Part shown: in pieces, positions 1-7,639 of the stretch
How the letters are laid out: each line of letters opens with the position of its first letter
Position numbering within the stretch: the stretch's first letter is position 1
Assembly (NCBI RefSeq): GCF_014196255.1
Contig: NZ_JACIDH010000008.1
Location: 1 to 64,000, forward strand
Length of the DNA: 64,000 nt
Direction: 5' to 3'
From: Sphingomonas pseudosanguinis
Lineage (GTDB): Bacteria > Pseudomonadota > Alphaproteobacteria > Sphingomonadales > Sphingomonadaceae
Notes under the pieces: generated by a model
What the model was told of the DNA's origin: nothing
Database searches by the model: none
Seen by the model: only the letters and a program-made list of their open reading frames with translations
Translations under genes and position numbers: made by a program

Positions 1-95
1 GCGAACGGTGCACCCGTCATACCCGTCACGCTGCTCGACGAAGGGGGTCCCTTTTGGACGCCGATAGGGGGTCCTTTTTGGACGCCGATTGACAC
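1..95. mobile_element. Probable terminus of an IS21-type insertion sequence
   Basis: Two imperfect direct copies of a 23-base unit (GGGGGTCCCTTTTGGACGCC and similar) lie in tandem at about 44-67 and 67-89, followed by ATTGACA at 89-95. Tandem terminal repeats ending in TGACA are typical of IS21-family ends. The rest of the element would lie to the left of the window, so no transposase is visible. The open frame that follows begins exactly where this terminus stops, as expected if the element had inserted into a gene. The family assignment rests on the motif only. Confidence 0.45.
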
Positions 96-377
96 CCAGA
101 GGAGTATTTCCAGTCAGACGCCTATGGCCAAGCGATCCACGACCTTTGGGATAAATGGCGGGCCACCAAAGAGGAATACGAGCGTGCCCGGCTTCTCTTG
201 AGCGATGCATTCGTGGAGGGGTTCGAGCAGATAGAGGCGCGGTTAGACGCAGTGGATGAAGACGACATCCCTCCCCTGATTTACGCCACGACACGCGAGA
301 TTTTTGACGAAGCCGTCAGCCCGATGCTCGAAATCGCGAAAGCCGAAATCGCCCCGCAGCTTCCCGCCACCGCCTGA
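93..377 (+). pseudogene. C-terminal remnant of an unknown gene, cut off by the IS end
   Basis: The frame is open from 93 to a TGA at 375-377, directly after an in-frame stop (90-92) inside the insertion-sequence end. It encodes about 94 residues of an acidic, mostly helical C-terminus (EEYFQSDAYGQAIHDLWDKW near its start) with no usable start codon before a late Met. It is best read as the tail of a gene disrupted by the insertion element. No family was recognised, and function cannot be assigned. Confidence 0.4.
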
Positions 378-400
378 TGCATCGACAAGGCTTGAGACTC

Positions 401-415
401 GTTCCCTTTTTGTTC
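401..415 (+). promoter_or_regulatory. LexA-like operator (GTTC-N7-GTTC)
   Basis: The sequence GTTCCCTTTTTGTTC is an exact GTTC-N7-GTTC direct repeat, the established LexA box of alphaproteobacteria. It lies 28 bases upstream of the start codon at 443, beside a possible -35 hexamer TTGAGA at 392-397, so a bound repressor would cover the promoter. Whether LexA binds here is inference. Confidence 0.5.
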
Positions 416-442
416 TAGGCATGGAGGACGGAGATTCGAGCC

Positions 443-628
443 ATGACAATCAATCCAGACCAGATAGCCCACGCCCTTCATGACGCACCCGCGTGGGCGC
501 TGATCGGCCTAACAGCGCCACGAGACACCCTTCGCGAAGACGCGGCTCGCGCTGTCGCCGATCACCTTTGCAATGTCCTGACACGCCCGGAACCCGCGCC
601 AGAAGGACAGATGTCGCTTCCGATTTGA
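443..628 (+). CDS. Small conserved hypothetical protein, possibly DUF6771
   Basis: A 61-residue protein beginning MTINPDQIAHALHDAPAWAL. It has a predicted helical core with a conserved-looking Ala-Pro-x-Trp-Ala...Gly-Leu-Thr-Ala segment, and resembles short sphingomonad proteins grouped as DUF6771; I am not certain of that name. The start is supported by a strong GGAGGACGGAG ribosome-binding site 9 or so bases upstream. A LexA-like box precedes it, so expression may be induced by DNA damage. It lies within the tRNA-Gln-associated element. Molecular function is unknown. Confidence 0.55.
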   Translation: MTINPDQIAHALHDAPAWALIGLTAPRDTLREDAARAVADHLCNVLTRPEPAPEGQMSLPI

Positions 629-664
629 CGTGGGTGCGAAGCAGGTTCGCTCACTCAGTGACTG

Positions 665-967
665 TCACCTCGCATGTGGTTCGCACGCAACGCCATCATC
701 GTCCCCGTCCATCTCGGAGCGGTAACCGGGTTGATCGCTAAACAGCGGCGCACGACCTGCCGCCCGCACTTCGTCACAGCCTGCATAATAGACCGTCGCC
801 GCCATCGGCGCTGCCTTAGCGCGCGCGACCGGCGATGGCGCAATCGTCTCCACCGACTTGAGTTGGTCGGCGGTAGCGCTCGCCTGTGGCGGTGTCGTCG
901 CGATCCAAACTCCTGCAAAAGTGGCGATCGAAAGGGTGGCGGTCAGCGCAGCGAAACGACGGTCCAT
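665..967 (-). CDS. Excalibur calcium-binding domain protein, exported
   Basis: About 100 residues. An N-terminal hydrophobic stretch (LTATLSIATFAGVWIATT) acts as a signal peptide or anchor, followed by a short Ala/Pro-rich linker. The C-terminal excalibur domain is recognisable from YYAGCDEVRAAGRAPL and the EF-hand-like loop DGDDDGVACE, with two Cys that probably form a disulfide. The family occurs on secreted nucleases and surface proteins and is thought to bind calcium. I chose the Met at 967 (MDRRF), which places the hydrophobic segment at the N-terminus; an upstream start at 997 is possible. The exact role is unknown. Confidence 0.7.
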   Translation of the reverse strand: MDRRFAALTATLSIATFAGVWIATTPPQASATADQLKSVETIAPSPVARAKAAPMAATVYYAGCDEVRAAGRAPLFSDQPGYRSEMDGDDDGVACEPHAR

Positions 968-1075
968 CCCGCCACCATGATGGCAAATTCTTAACATCCT
1001 GCGGTGACGAATTTCTTCTTCGCCAATGAGGATGGGTGGAAGATGGTGATCACGAGACTGAGGGGGACAGCCCCC

Positions 1076-1795
1076 TCAATCGGCAATTCTTTCAAGTGAT
1101 ATAACTTGGGTGAAAACCTCATCCAAGTGCACATTCTTATCGCTGTAGCAATAATTCCATCGCTCTTGCTCGATACGTAGCTTACTGTTTAGCCGCTTGA
1201 TATACCACATGCCATTGGCGGCGTTTTCCGAACCTTCGTCGTCGTTGAACGAAACCATCCAATCACCCGGAGATTTTTCCCATGCTGCGAATGGCACACG
1301 ACCTTGAAAATCGCGGGATACATTAATCGGAGCCTCGGGATGATCAAAATCCGAGTTATCTATCTTACCGCTGATGAAGCAACCTGTTCCCGATTTTTGC
1401 CGATCGGTTTCCAAAGCAGTGTCAATGCGAACGCCGTCACTCCGACCCTGCATCAACGCCACATATCCCGTCAGCAATCCTGATTTATCCGGTTGGACAA
1501 ATAATTCGCACTTTACTGGTGGCGTCTTATTGGCGAAATCGAGCCCGCATAGCTTTGCTGCATACTGAGCAGCATCCCCATCGAGCATCTTGAGGTCGGA
1601 GTTTTTCGGCAGATCGGCTGGGTTAATCTTAGGATTACGCCCAACACGGTATCTACCGGCCTTGGTATTTATAATGTTTGAGGGGGCAGCCGTCGTCGTC
1701 ATAGCCGTTGGGCTTGCAGCTACAGCTTCGTTACCGCCGTTCGCGCCACCACATGCAGACAATGCGACGCACGCCATCAAACTAATCTTTTGCAT
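1076..1795 (-). CDS. Hypothetical lipoprotein, accessory
   Basis: A 239-residue protein with a clear type II signal peptide: MQKISLMACVALSACGG, lipidated Cys at residue 15. The start at 1795 is favoured over an upstream one at 1858 because it begins the signal peptide and follows a run of six G at a suitable distance. The mature part contains several Cys (CGLDF, CELFV, GCFISG) and a Trp-rich C-terminal half. No domain was recognised. Base composition is visibly more AT-rich than in the chromosomal genes to the right, supporting horizontal acquisition with the adjacent integrase. Confidence 0.6.
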   Translation of the reverse strand: MQKISLMACVALSACGGANGGNEAVAASPTAMTTTAAPSNIINTKAGRYRVGRNPKINPADLPKNSDLKMLDGDAAQYAAKLCGLDFANKTPPVKCELFVQPDKSGLLTGYVALMQGRSDGVRIDTALETDRQKSGTGCFISGKIDNSDFDHPEAPINVSRDFQGRVPFAAWEKSPGDWMVSFNDDEGSENAANGMWYIKRLNSKLRIEQERWNYCYSDKNVHLDEVFTQVISLERIAD

Positions 1796-1942
1796 AAATT
1801 CCCCCCATTTCGGGGGCAGCTTAACGGTGTCTGGCGTGACGCACCAGACACCAAACATTCTAGAAGACCGCCGCCGCCACAGTTGCGATTCAAATCACAT
1901 TCACAGTGGCGGCGAAGATGGACCAGATGGCCCAGATCAAGC

Positions 1943-3256
1943 TCACGCCGCTTTAGCGCCCATCTCCTCCGCTTGAGCGGCTGAAAGCCCAAAGACCTCG
2001 GCTAAACCGGCCTTCCGAACGATTGCCGCTAAATGGGCCTCCCAAGCGCCATAGGCACGCCGCAGATCGTCAATGGGGTCGTGGCGGTCATAGATACGCT
2101 CGACGCCCGCAGGGAGCTTGTGAGCCAACATCGCCTCAGCAGTCAGGTGGTCGATGCCAAATCGCCGGGTATTCGACCTTACAGTTCTCCGAAGGTCATG
2201 CGGCTTCCAGTGTCCGACAGGACCGCCATTCGCCTCGGTCATTCGTTTTATGAGGCGATCACGGACCTTGTACCAGACGTAGCGCTGCGGCTTTTTGGGA
2301 TCGTTTTCGCAGGGCAGGACCCATTCTGATCCGCCAACAGCCAACGCCCGCCCCCATGCCCCTAGCGGGATCGCGTGGTCCTCACCGTTCTTTACGTCAC
2401 TGGCCTCACGATACCAGACGCCATCGCGTATCGCAGACGCCTTGGCCTGAGCGATTTCCTGAATGCGACACGCGGTAAGGAGCATGAGGGTAAAACCCCG
2501 GCGATATGTCTCCCGCTCAACGGCCAGCGCTTGAAAGAACAGCCCAATCTCTGCATCCGAGAGCGTGCGCGTATTTTTGCGGTTGCCATGCGCGTCAACC
2601 GTCTCATCGGTCGCAAGCTGATGGAGCCGGGTCGCGGGATTGACCTCAAGCGCGATGCTGTCGCTGGCGTCCAGTGAGCAACACCAATTGAAGAAGACCT
2701 TGAGTTCGGCGATCAGCCGGTTGGCGCGGACGGGGGCGACCATCGCCTTGGCCTTCACCATCGCGACCAGATGGCTCTCCTTCACCTCGTAGACGGATTT
2801 CGCACCAATCCGGGGCTCGATGTCGCGGGTGAAAATGGCGAGCTTGTCTTTGACCGTGCGGGGCTTGGGAACTCGCCGCTCACGCGACGCAGTCCCCTTC
2901 CCCACCGCGACCATGTAAAGGCGGTGAGCCGCCATGACGGTCATGATTTCGATCCGCTTGGCCTCGCGGCGCGCCTTCCCCGGATCACGCCCCGCTTCGA
3001 CTTCAGCGTTGATCGTTCCAGCCCACCGGCGCGCAGCCTGAAGGTTCGTCGCCGGATAGGTGCCGCCCGATTGCTTGACGATCACTCCGGCATCGCGGGA
3101 CGGTTGGCCATCAAGATCGCGTGCAGGAACGCGGCGCTTAAAACGCCAGAGCTTTTTGCCGCCGGGGGTAACGTCGAGCGTCAGGCCGGGCGTTTGCGTA
3201 TCGCTGAGCGATCCGACCGAGTGGGCGGCAAGAATGTTTGCAGTGAGCTTTGACAC
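1943..3256 (-). CDS. Tyrosine recombinase / site-specific integrase
   Basis: A 437-residue P4-type phage integrase. An N-terminal DUF4102-like arm-binding domain (residues 1-95) is followed by a SAM-like core-binding domain and the catalytic domain. The catalytic set is complete: Arg264 (LLTACRIQEIA), His353 and Arg356 (PHDLRRT), His379 (MLAHKL) and Tyr389 (RIYDRHD). I chose the GTG at 3256 because family members begin close to the KLTAN segment; an ATG at 3343 would add an unusual Cys-rich extension. The gene lies 207 bases from the 3' end of tRNA-Gln, the classic arrangement for an element integrated in a tRNA gene. It probably catalyses integration and excision of the element that extends leftwards. 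Confidence 0.9.
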   Translation of the reverse strand: MSKLTANILAAHSVGSLSDTQTPGLTLDVTPGGKKLWRFKRRVPARDLDGQPSRDAGVIVKQSGGTYPATNLQAARRWAGTINAEVEAGRDPGKARREAKRIEIMTVMAAHRLYMVAVGKGTASRERRVPKPRTVKDKLAIFTRDIEPRIGAKSVYEVKESHLVAMVKAKAMVAPVRANRLIAELKVFFNWCCSLDASDSIALEVNPATRLHQLATDETVDAHGNRKNTRTLSDAEIGLFFQALAVERETYRRGFTLMLLTACRIQEIAQAKASAIRDGVWYREASDVKNGEDHAIPLGAWGRALAVGGSEWVLPCENDPKKPQRYVWYKVRDRLIKRMTEANGGPVGHWKPHDLRRTVRSNTRRFGIDHLTAEAMLAHKLPAGVERIYDRHDPIDDLRRAYGAWEAHLAAIVRKAGLAEVFGLSAAQAEEMGAKAA

Positions 3257-3284
3257 GAATCGACCCCATTGTGAGGCCACAAAT

Positions 3285-3398
3285 CGGACACAGAGCCGGG
3301 CACAAACCGGACACAAAACCTCGCCCGGAGACAGTGAAGACACAGAATTTGTGACACAATAGGTGTCCCGAAATGGCCTAATTTGGCCGACCGTGTCC
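3285..3398. repeat. Cluster of GGACACA motifs between integrase and tRNA
   Basis: Four direct copies of an ACACA-centred motif occur at 3285-3295 (CGGACACAGAG), 3308-3318 (CGGACACAAAA), 3337-3347 (AAGACACAGAA) and 3351-3361 (GTGACACAATA). Two inverted copies lie at 3362-3370 (GGTGTCCCG) and 3391-3398. Short repeated sites beside an integrase gene and a tRNA end are usually arm-type binding sites for the recombinase or its excisionase. That function is inferred from position. Confidence 0.45.
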
Positions 3399-3463
3399 TA
3401 CCACTTTTCATGAAATATAGCCGCGAACTCAGTGCCTTGCCTTGTGGACAGTGAGATCGGCGG

Positions 3464-3538
3464 TGGCTGGGGCGGCAGGATTCGAACCTGCGTATGACGG
3501 TACCAAAAACCGTTGCCTTACCGCTTGGCGACGCCCCA
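3464..3538 (-). tRNA. tRNA-Gln (anticodon UUG)
   Basis: Read on the minus strand, a full cloverleaf is present: acceptor stem TGGGGCG pairing with CGCCCCA, a D-arm, the anticodon loop with TTG, the T-loop GGTTCGAATCC and an encoded CCA end (3464-3466). The 3' half faces the integrase gene, so the conserved T-arm/acceptor region is the likely attachment core. No second copy of the 3' end was seen in the window. Confidence 0.95.
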
Positions 3539-3600
3539 GTGGAGAGGCGCGCCTTATACCGGGCGCGCCGCTCTTGAAAAGCCCTTATTTCTAGGAAAAA

Positions 3601-4698
3601 TCAGCCCAGGCGGCGCATCCAGCCATGCGGGTCGGGGGCCTGGCCGCGCTGGATGGAGACCAGCTGTTCGCGCAGGCGCGTGGTCAGCTGGCCGGGGCCG
3701 CCGCTGCCGATGGTGAAGCGGCCCGCCGGCTCGGCAACGCTGCCGATCGGGGTGACGACGGCGGCGGTGCCGCAGGCGAAGGCCTCGACCAGGCGACCGC
3801 TGGCGGCGTCGGCGCGCCACTGGTCGATGGCATAGGGCTCCTCGCGCACCGTCAGGCCCTGCGCGCGCGCGATGGTCAGGATTGAATCGCGAGTGATGCC
3901 GGGCAGGATCGTGCCGGTCAGCGGCGGGGTCACCAGGCTGCCGTCGTCGAACACGAAGAAGACGTTCATACCGCCCAGTTCCTCGACCCAGCGACGCTCG
4001 ACCGCGTCGAGGAAGACGACCTGGTCACAGCCATTGGCAATGGCTTCCTTCTGCGCGAGCAGGCTGGCCGCATAGTTACCGCCACACTTGGCGGCACCCG
4101 TGCCGCCGGGCGCGGCGCGCGTATAGCCCTGGCTCACCCAGATCGACACGGCGGGCGCGCCGCCCTTGAAATAGGCGCCGACCGACGAGGCGATGACCAT
4201 GTAGAGATATTCGGAGGAGGGCTTCACGCCCAGGAACACCTCGCTGGCGAACATGAAGGGGCGCAGGTAGAGCGCGCCGCCATCCTGTTCGGGAATCCAG
4301 TCGCGCTCGACCTCGACCAGACGCTCGACCGATTCCAGGAACAGCTCCTCGGGCAGTTCGGGCATCGCCATGCGCCGCGCGGAATCCTGGAAACGGCGGG
4401 CATTGGCCTCGGGACGGAACAGCGCGGTGCCACCATCGGCCAGCCGATAGGCCTTCATCCCCTCGAAGATCTCCTGCGCATAGTGCAGGACCGAGGCGGC
4501 CGGATCGACGGTCAGCGGCACACGCGCGGTGATCTGCGCATCGTGCCAGCCCTGTTCGTCGCTATAGCGGATCAGGGCCATGTGATCCGTGAAAACGCGC
4601 CCGAAGCCGGGGTCTACCAGCCGCGCCGCCCGCTCGCTCGCCGCGACCGGAGTCGTGCAAGGATCGAACCGAAACGTCAGGGATTGCTGCGCTTTCAT
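3601..4698 (-). CDS. ilvE: Branched-chain amino acid aminotransferase
   Basis: A 365-residue fold-type IV PLP enzyme of the eukaryote-like (type II) BCAT group. It transfers the amino group between Leu, Ile or Val and 2-oxoglutarate, the last step of their synthesis and first of their breakdown. The PLP lysine lies in GTGAAKCGGNYAAS (Lys204), and ALYLRPF and the EIFEGMKAY segment are typical. The second of two Met codons is chosen because an AGAGAG site lies 7 bases before it. The gene is divergent from a MarR-type regulator 57 bases away, which may control it. Confidence 0.93.
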   Translation of the reverse strand: MKAQQSLTFRFDPCTTPVAASERAARLVDPGFGRVFTDHMALIRYSDEQGWHDAQITARVPLTVDPAASVLHYAQEIFEGMKAYRLADGGTALFRPEANARRFQDSARRMAMPELPEELFLESVERLVEVERDWIPEQDGGALYLRPFMFASEVFLGVKPSSEYLYMVIASSVGAYFKGGAPAVSIWVSQGYTRAAPGGTGAAKCGGNYAASLLAQKEAIANGCDQVVFLDAVERRWVEELGGMNVFFVFDDGSLVTPPLTGTILPGITRDSILTIARAQGLTVREEPYAIDQWRADAASGRLVEAFACGTAAVVTPIGSVAEPAGRFTIGSGGPGQLTTRLREQLVSIQRGQAPDPHGWMRRLG

Positions 4699-4755
4699 GA
4701 CCATCTCTCTGTTTTGGGTTGCCGTGGCCTAGGGCGTGTGAGTAGACGGGTCAAC

Positions 4756-5253
4756 ATGGCTGCCTCGAACCAGTCCGCATCGGCACAATTTCTCCGCGAG
4801 CCCGAGCTTCGGCGCGGGCTGGAACTGCTGTATTTCGGCAATAGTCACATCGTCCGTTCCATCGACCGCGGCCTCGCGGCACAGGGATTGGGCCGGGCGC
4901 ATCACCGTGCGCTCTATTTCATGGCGCGCAAGCCCGACATGACGGTCAGCGAGCTATTGTCGCTGCTGGCGATCACCAAACAATCGCTGGGGCGCGTGCT
5001 GAACGAGTTGGCGAGCCGCGATCTGGTCGAGACCCGACCGGGCGATCGTGACCGTCGGCAAAGGCTGTTGCGGCTGACCCCGGCCGGCGCGGCGATGGAG
5101 GCGCAGTTGTTCGATGCATTGCGCGAGAAGCTGGCCAAGGCCTATGCCCGCGCCGGGCAGCAGGCGGTGACGGGGTTCTGGACCGTACTGGAAGGGCTGA
5201 TCCCCGAGCAGGAACGCGCCCGGGTCGAGGATCTACGAACCAACGACGCCTGA
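4756..5253 (+). CDS. MarR-family transcriptional regulator
   Basis: A 165-residue winged-helix regulator. The DNA-binding core includes MTVSELLSLLAITKQSLGRV (recognition helix) and the wing ETRPGDRDRRQRLLRLTPAG; flanking helices form the dimer interface. The Met at 4756 is preferred, as an upstream frame to 4483 would run through the divergent ilvE gene. It shares a short intergenic region with ilvE, so autoregulation or control of ilvE is plausible. The effector is unknown. Confidence 0.85.
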   Translation: MAASNQSASAQFLREPELRRGLELLYFGNSHIVRSIDRGLAAQGLGRAHHRALYFMARKPDMTVSELLSLLAITKQSLGRVLNELASRDLVETRPGDRDRRQRLLRLTPAGAAMEAQLFDALREKLAKAYARAGQQAVTGFWTVLEGLIPEQERARVEDLRTNDA

Positions 5254-5256
5254 CGG

Positions 5257-6057
5257 TCAGCGGCGCGCCGCCGCGGCCATTTCGCGATTGCGCCGTTCGG
5301 AGGCGGCCAGCGTCGCCGCCATCAGCCTCTCGAGCGCATCATCGGCGTCGAGGACGTTCAACCCCTCGCGCGTCGAGCCGCCCGGACTGGCGACACGGTC
5401 GGCCAGGACGCCGGGCGAGGCATCGGCGCCGATCGCCATCGATCCTGCGCCGTTCACCGTCGCCAGCGCCAGATGCTGAGCCAGGTCCGCATCGAGGCCG
5501 AGTGCGACCCCGGCCTGCGCGATGGCATCGATGAAACGGAAGACGAAAGCGGGGCCGCATCCGGCCAGCGCCGTCACCGCATCGAAGCGCGCTTCATCCT
5601 CGATCCACGGCGCCAATCCCAACGCCTCGGCCAGCGCTTGCGCATGCCCACGCACCTGCGCATCGGTCGAGCGGGTGAACAAGGCGGTCACCCCCTGCCC
5701 GATCCCGACCGGCAGGTTGGGCATCATCCGCACCGTCGCGCCCGCCGGGATGCGATCGGCCAGCACCTGTTCCTCGACACCGGCCAGGATCGACAAAACC
5801 AGTCTGGGGTTCAGATGCGACAGCGTCGGCGCGATGTCGTCGAGCTGCTGGGGCTTGAACCCCAGCATCAACGTGGCCGGCGTTTCGTCGATCGGCAACG
5901 CGGTCAGCGAACGCACGCCTTCGGGCGCACCGCGACCGCTGCGCGTGATCACCGTCACCTGCGCCGGGTCTAGCCCTTGCGACAACCAGCGACGCAGCAT
6001 CGCGCCGGCCATGTTGCCGCATCCGATCAGCCAGAACGGCCCTTCGGGAAAACTCAC
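5257..6057 (-). CDS. proC: Pyrroline-5-carboxylate reductase
   Basis: A 266-residue NAD(P)H-dependent enzyme that makes L-proline from pyrroline-5-carboxylate. An N-terminal Rossmann motif LIGCGNMAGAML and the C-terminal signature region (VASPGGSTREGLNVL) are visible. The GTG at 6055-6057 overlaps the stop of the upstream YbjN gene as GTGA, and gives the length usual for the family; a longer frame to 6156 would overlap that gene. The two genes are therefore translationally coupled. Confidence 0.92.
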   Translation of the reverse strand: MSFPEGPFWLIGCGNMAGAMLRRWLSQGLDPAQVTVITRSGRGAPEGVRSLTALPIDETPATLMLGFKPQQLDDIAPTLSHLNPRLVLSILAGVEEQVLADRIPAGATVRMMPNLPVGIGQGVTALFTRSTDAQVRGHAQALAEALGLAPWIEDEARFDAVTALAGCGPAFVFRFIDAIAQAGVALGLDADLAQHLALATVNGAGSMAIGADASPGVLADRVASPGGSTREGLNVLDADDALERLMAATLAASERRNREMAAAARR

Positions 6058-6557
6058 GCCTCGCCCTGCGTCTCGATCAGCGCGGCGGCCAGCGCCTCGC
6101 GCGGGCTCTTGCCGCCCCAAAGCACGAACTGGAACACGGGGTAGAAGCGCTCGCACTCCTCGATCGCCGATTCGACCAGCAATTCGGTCGCGCTGAGCGA
6201 GATCGTGCCATCCTCACCGCCATCGACCATGGCGGCATGGCGATAGAGCAGGATGCCGCTGTTCGACCATAGTTCGAAATGGCCGATCCACAGCTGTTCG
6301 TTCACCAGCGCCAGCGCCTCGTAGATGCCGGCGCGGCGATCCTCGGTCACCTTGATGTCGGGGAAGGCCAGGAATTGCAGGACGCTGTCGTCGTCGCGCC
6401 ACAGCGCGCGCAACTCATAGGTCGCCCAGCTGCCCTTTACGGTCGCGACGATCTCTTCATCATGCCGTTCATGCTCCCAACCATGCGCGGCGAAATAGGC
6501 CTCCAGCATATCGATGGGGGCTGATTCTTCGGCTTCATGATCGGTCGACTCAAGCAT
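6054..6557 (-). CDS. YbjN domain-containing protein
   Basis: A 167-residue cytosolic protein of the YbjN / putative sensory-transduction family. The N-terminus is acidic (MLESTDHEAEESAPIDMLEA), followed by the alpha/beta YbjN fold (AHGWEHERHDEEIVATVKGS onward). Met at 6557 is preferred; the longer frame to 6677 adds a low-complexity segment. The family fold resembles type III secretion chaperones and is linked in Escherichia coli to stress and motility effects, but its biochemical role is not settled. It sits directly upstream of proC with a 4-base overlap. Confidence 0.8.
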   Translation of the reverse strand: MLESTDHEAEESAPIDMLEAYFAAHGWEHERHDEEIVATVKGSWATYELRALWRDDDSVLQFLAFPDIKVTEDRRAGIYEALALVNEQLWIGHFELWSNSGILLYRHAAMVDGGEDGTISLSATELLVESAIEECERFYPVFQFVLWGGKSPREALAAALIETQGEA

Positions 6558-6695
6558 CGCGCTGTCCTGCGAACAAAACCAGACCGTTACAGGGTGCACC
6601 CGTAACGGTCTCACTGCAAGCAGCGTTGGATCGAAAGCTGTGGATAGCTGCGCCGCCCGAATCGACGCGTGAACCATCCCGCAGGGCTGTGCCGA

Positions 6696-6977
6696 TCAGG
6701 ATTCGGACCCGGTCATCGGCGCGGTCACGCCGCCCTGCTGCTTGGCCTCGAGCGCGTCGAGCCGCGCCTTGAGTTCGTCGGCCTCGTCGCGCGCAGCGAC
6801 GGCCATCGCCTTCACCACTTCGAACTCCTCGCGGCTGACGAAGTCCAGGCCGCCGATCCATTCACGCGCACGAGCGCGGGCGCTGGATTCGGCCTCGCGG
6901 CCCATGCCCGCGACGGTGCCGGCCAGGCCGTTCATCACCTTGGCGAAATCGTCGAAAAGCTTGTTGTCGGCCTGCAT
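6696..6977 (-). CDS. ubiK: UbiK-type ubiquinone biosynthesis accessory factor
   Basis: A 93-residue protein of the BMFP/YqiC family. The N-terminal amphipathic segment (NKLFDDFAKVMNGLAGTV) is followed by the conserved FVSREEFEVVKAMA region and a C-terminal coiled coil (DELKARLDALEAKQ). In proteobacteria UbiK helps assemble the lipid-phase ubiquinone biosynthesis complex. The Met at 6977 (MQADNKLF) matches the usual start; upstream sequence to 7046 overlaps the next gene. Confidence 0.85.
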   Translation of the reverse strand: MQADNKLFDDFAKVMNGLAGTVAGMGREAESSARARAREWIGGLDFVSREEFEVVKAMAVAARDEADELKARLDALEAKQQGGVTAPMTGSES

Positions 6978-6999
6978 GATCAAAATCCCAATAAGCGTT

Positions 7000-7551
7000 T
7001 CACAGCATTTGGGAGGTTTGGGTGCGCGGCACAAGGCTTTCCGCATCGGGATTGAGCTGTCCGATCCGCCAGTTCAACACGCCGGCGAAGGACAGCCAGA
7101 CCAGATAGGGCAGCATCAGCCACGCCGCACCGCGCCGGATACGCGCAAAGGCGACGGTCGTGGCGATGGCCAGCGCGAGGATGGCGAGCAGCACGATCAG
7201 CGCGAGGGCGACGCGGTGCGCCCCGAAGAATAGCGGCGTCCAGGACAGGTTCAGCGCGAATTGCGCGACGAACAGGCCGATCGCCACACCCCGCCCCTTC
7301 GCGCCGCGCGCATGGAGGATCATCGCCAGCGCCAGCCCCATCAGGATGTAGAGCGTCGTCCAGGCGACCGGAAAGACCCAGCCGGGCGGCGTCAGCGGCG
7401 GCTTGGTTAGCGCAACATACCAGAGATTGTCGCTCCCCGCCGGGACCGAGCGGCCCGAGGCGAAGCCCAGCAACAGCACCAGCGGTACGGTTACGACCGC
7501 CCAGCGCAGAAATGCCATCCGCAACTGCCCCTTCGATGCGATCGCGCCCAC
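7000..7551 (-). CDS. tspO: TspO/MBR family tryptophan-rich sensory protein
   Basis: A 183-residue protein with five predicted membrane helices. The family signature is clear in WYVALTKPPLTPPGWVFPVA and in the Trp-rich third and fifth helices (NLSWTPLFFG, VLNWRIGQLN). TspO proteins bind porphyrins and are linked to photooxidative and stress responses. The GTG at 7551 is selected because AAGGAAAGAGGAA, a strong ribosome-binding site, ends 3 bases before it; Met codons at 7596 and 7518 are alternatives. Confidence 0.87.
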   Translation of the reverse strand: MGAIASKGQLRMAFLRWAVVTVPLVLLLGFASGRSVPAGSDNLWYVALTKPPLTPPGWVFPVAWTTLYILMGLALAMILHARGAKGRGVAIGLFVAQFALNLSWTPLFFGAHRVALALIVLLAILALAIATTVAFARIRRGAAWLMLPYLVWLSFAGVLNWRIGQLNPDAESLVPRTQTSQML

Positions 7552-7639
7552 TCGTTCCTCTTTCCTTATGATGCCGTCGATCTGCCGGACTGCCACAAGA
7601 CAGTAAACGGAAAGCTCAACGACGATGGCGACGCGCCGT

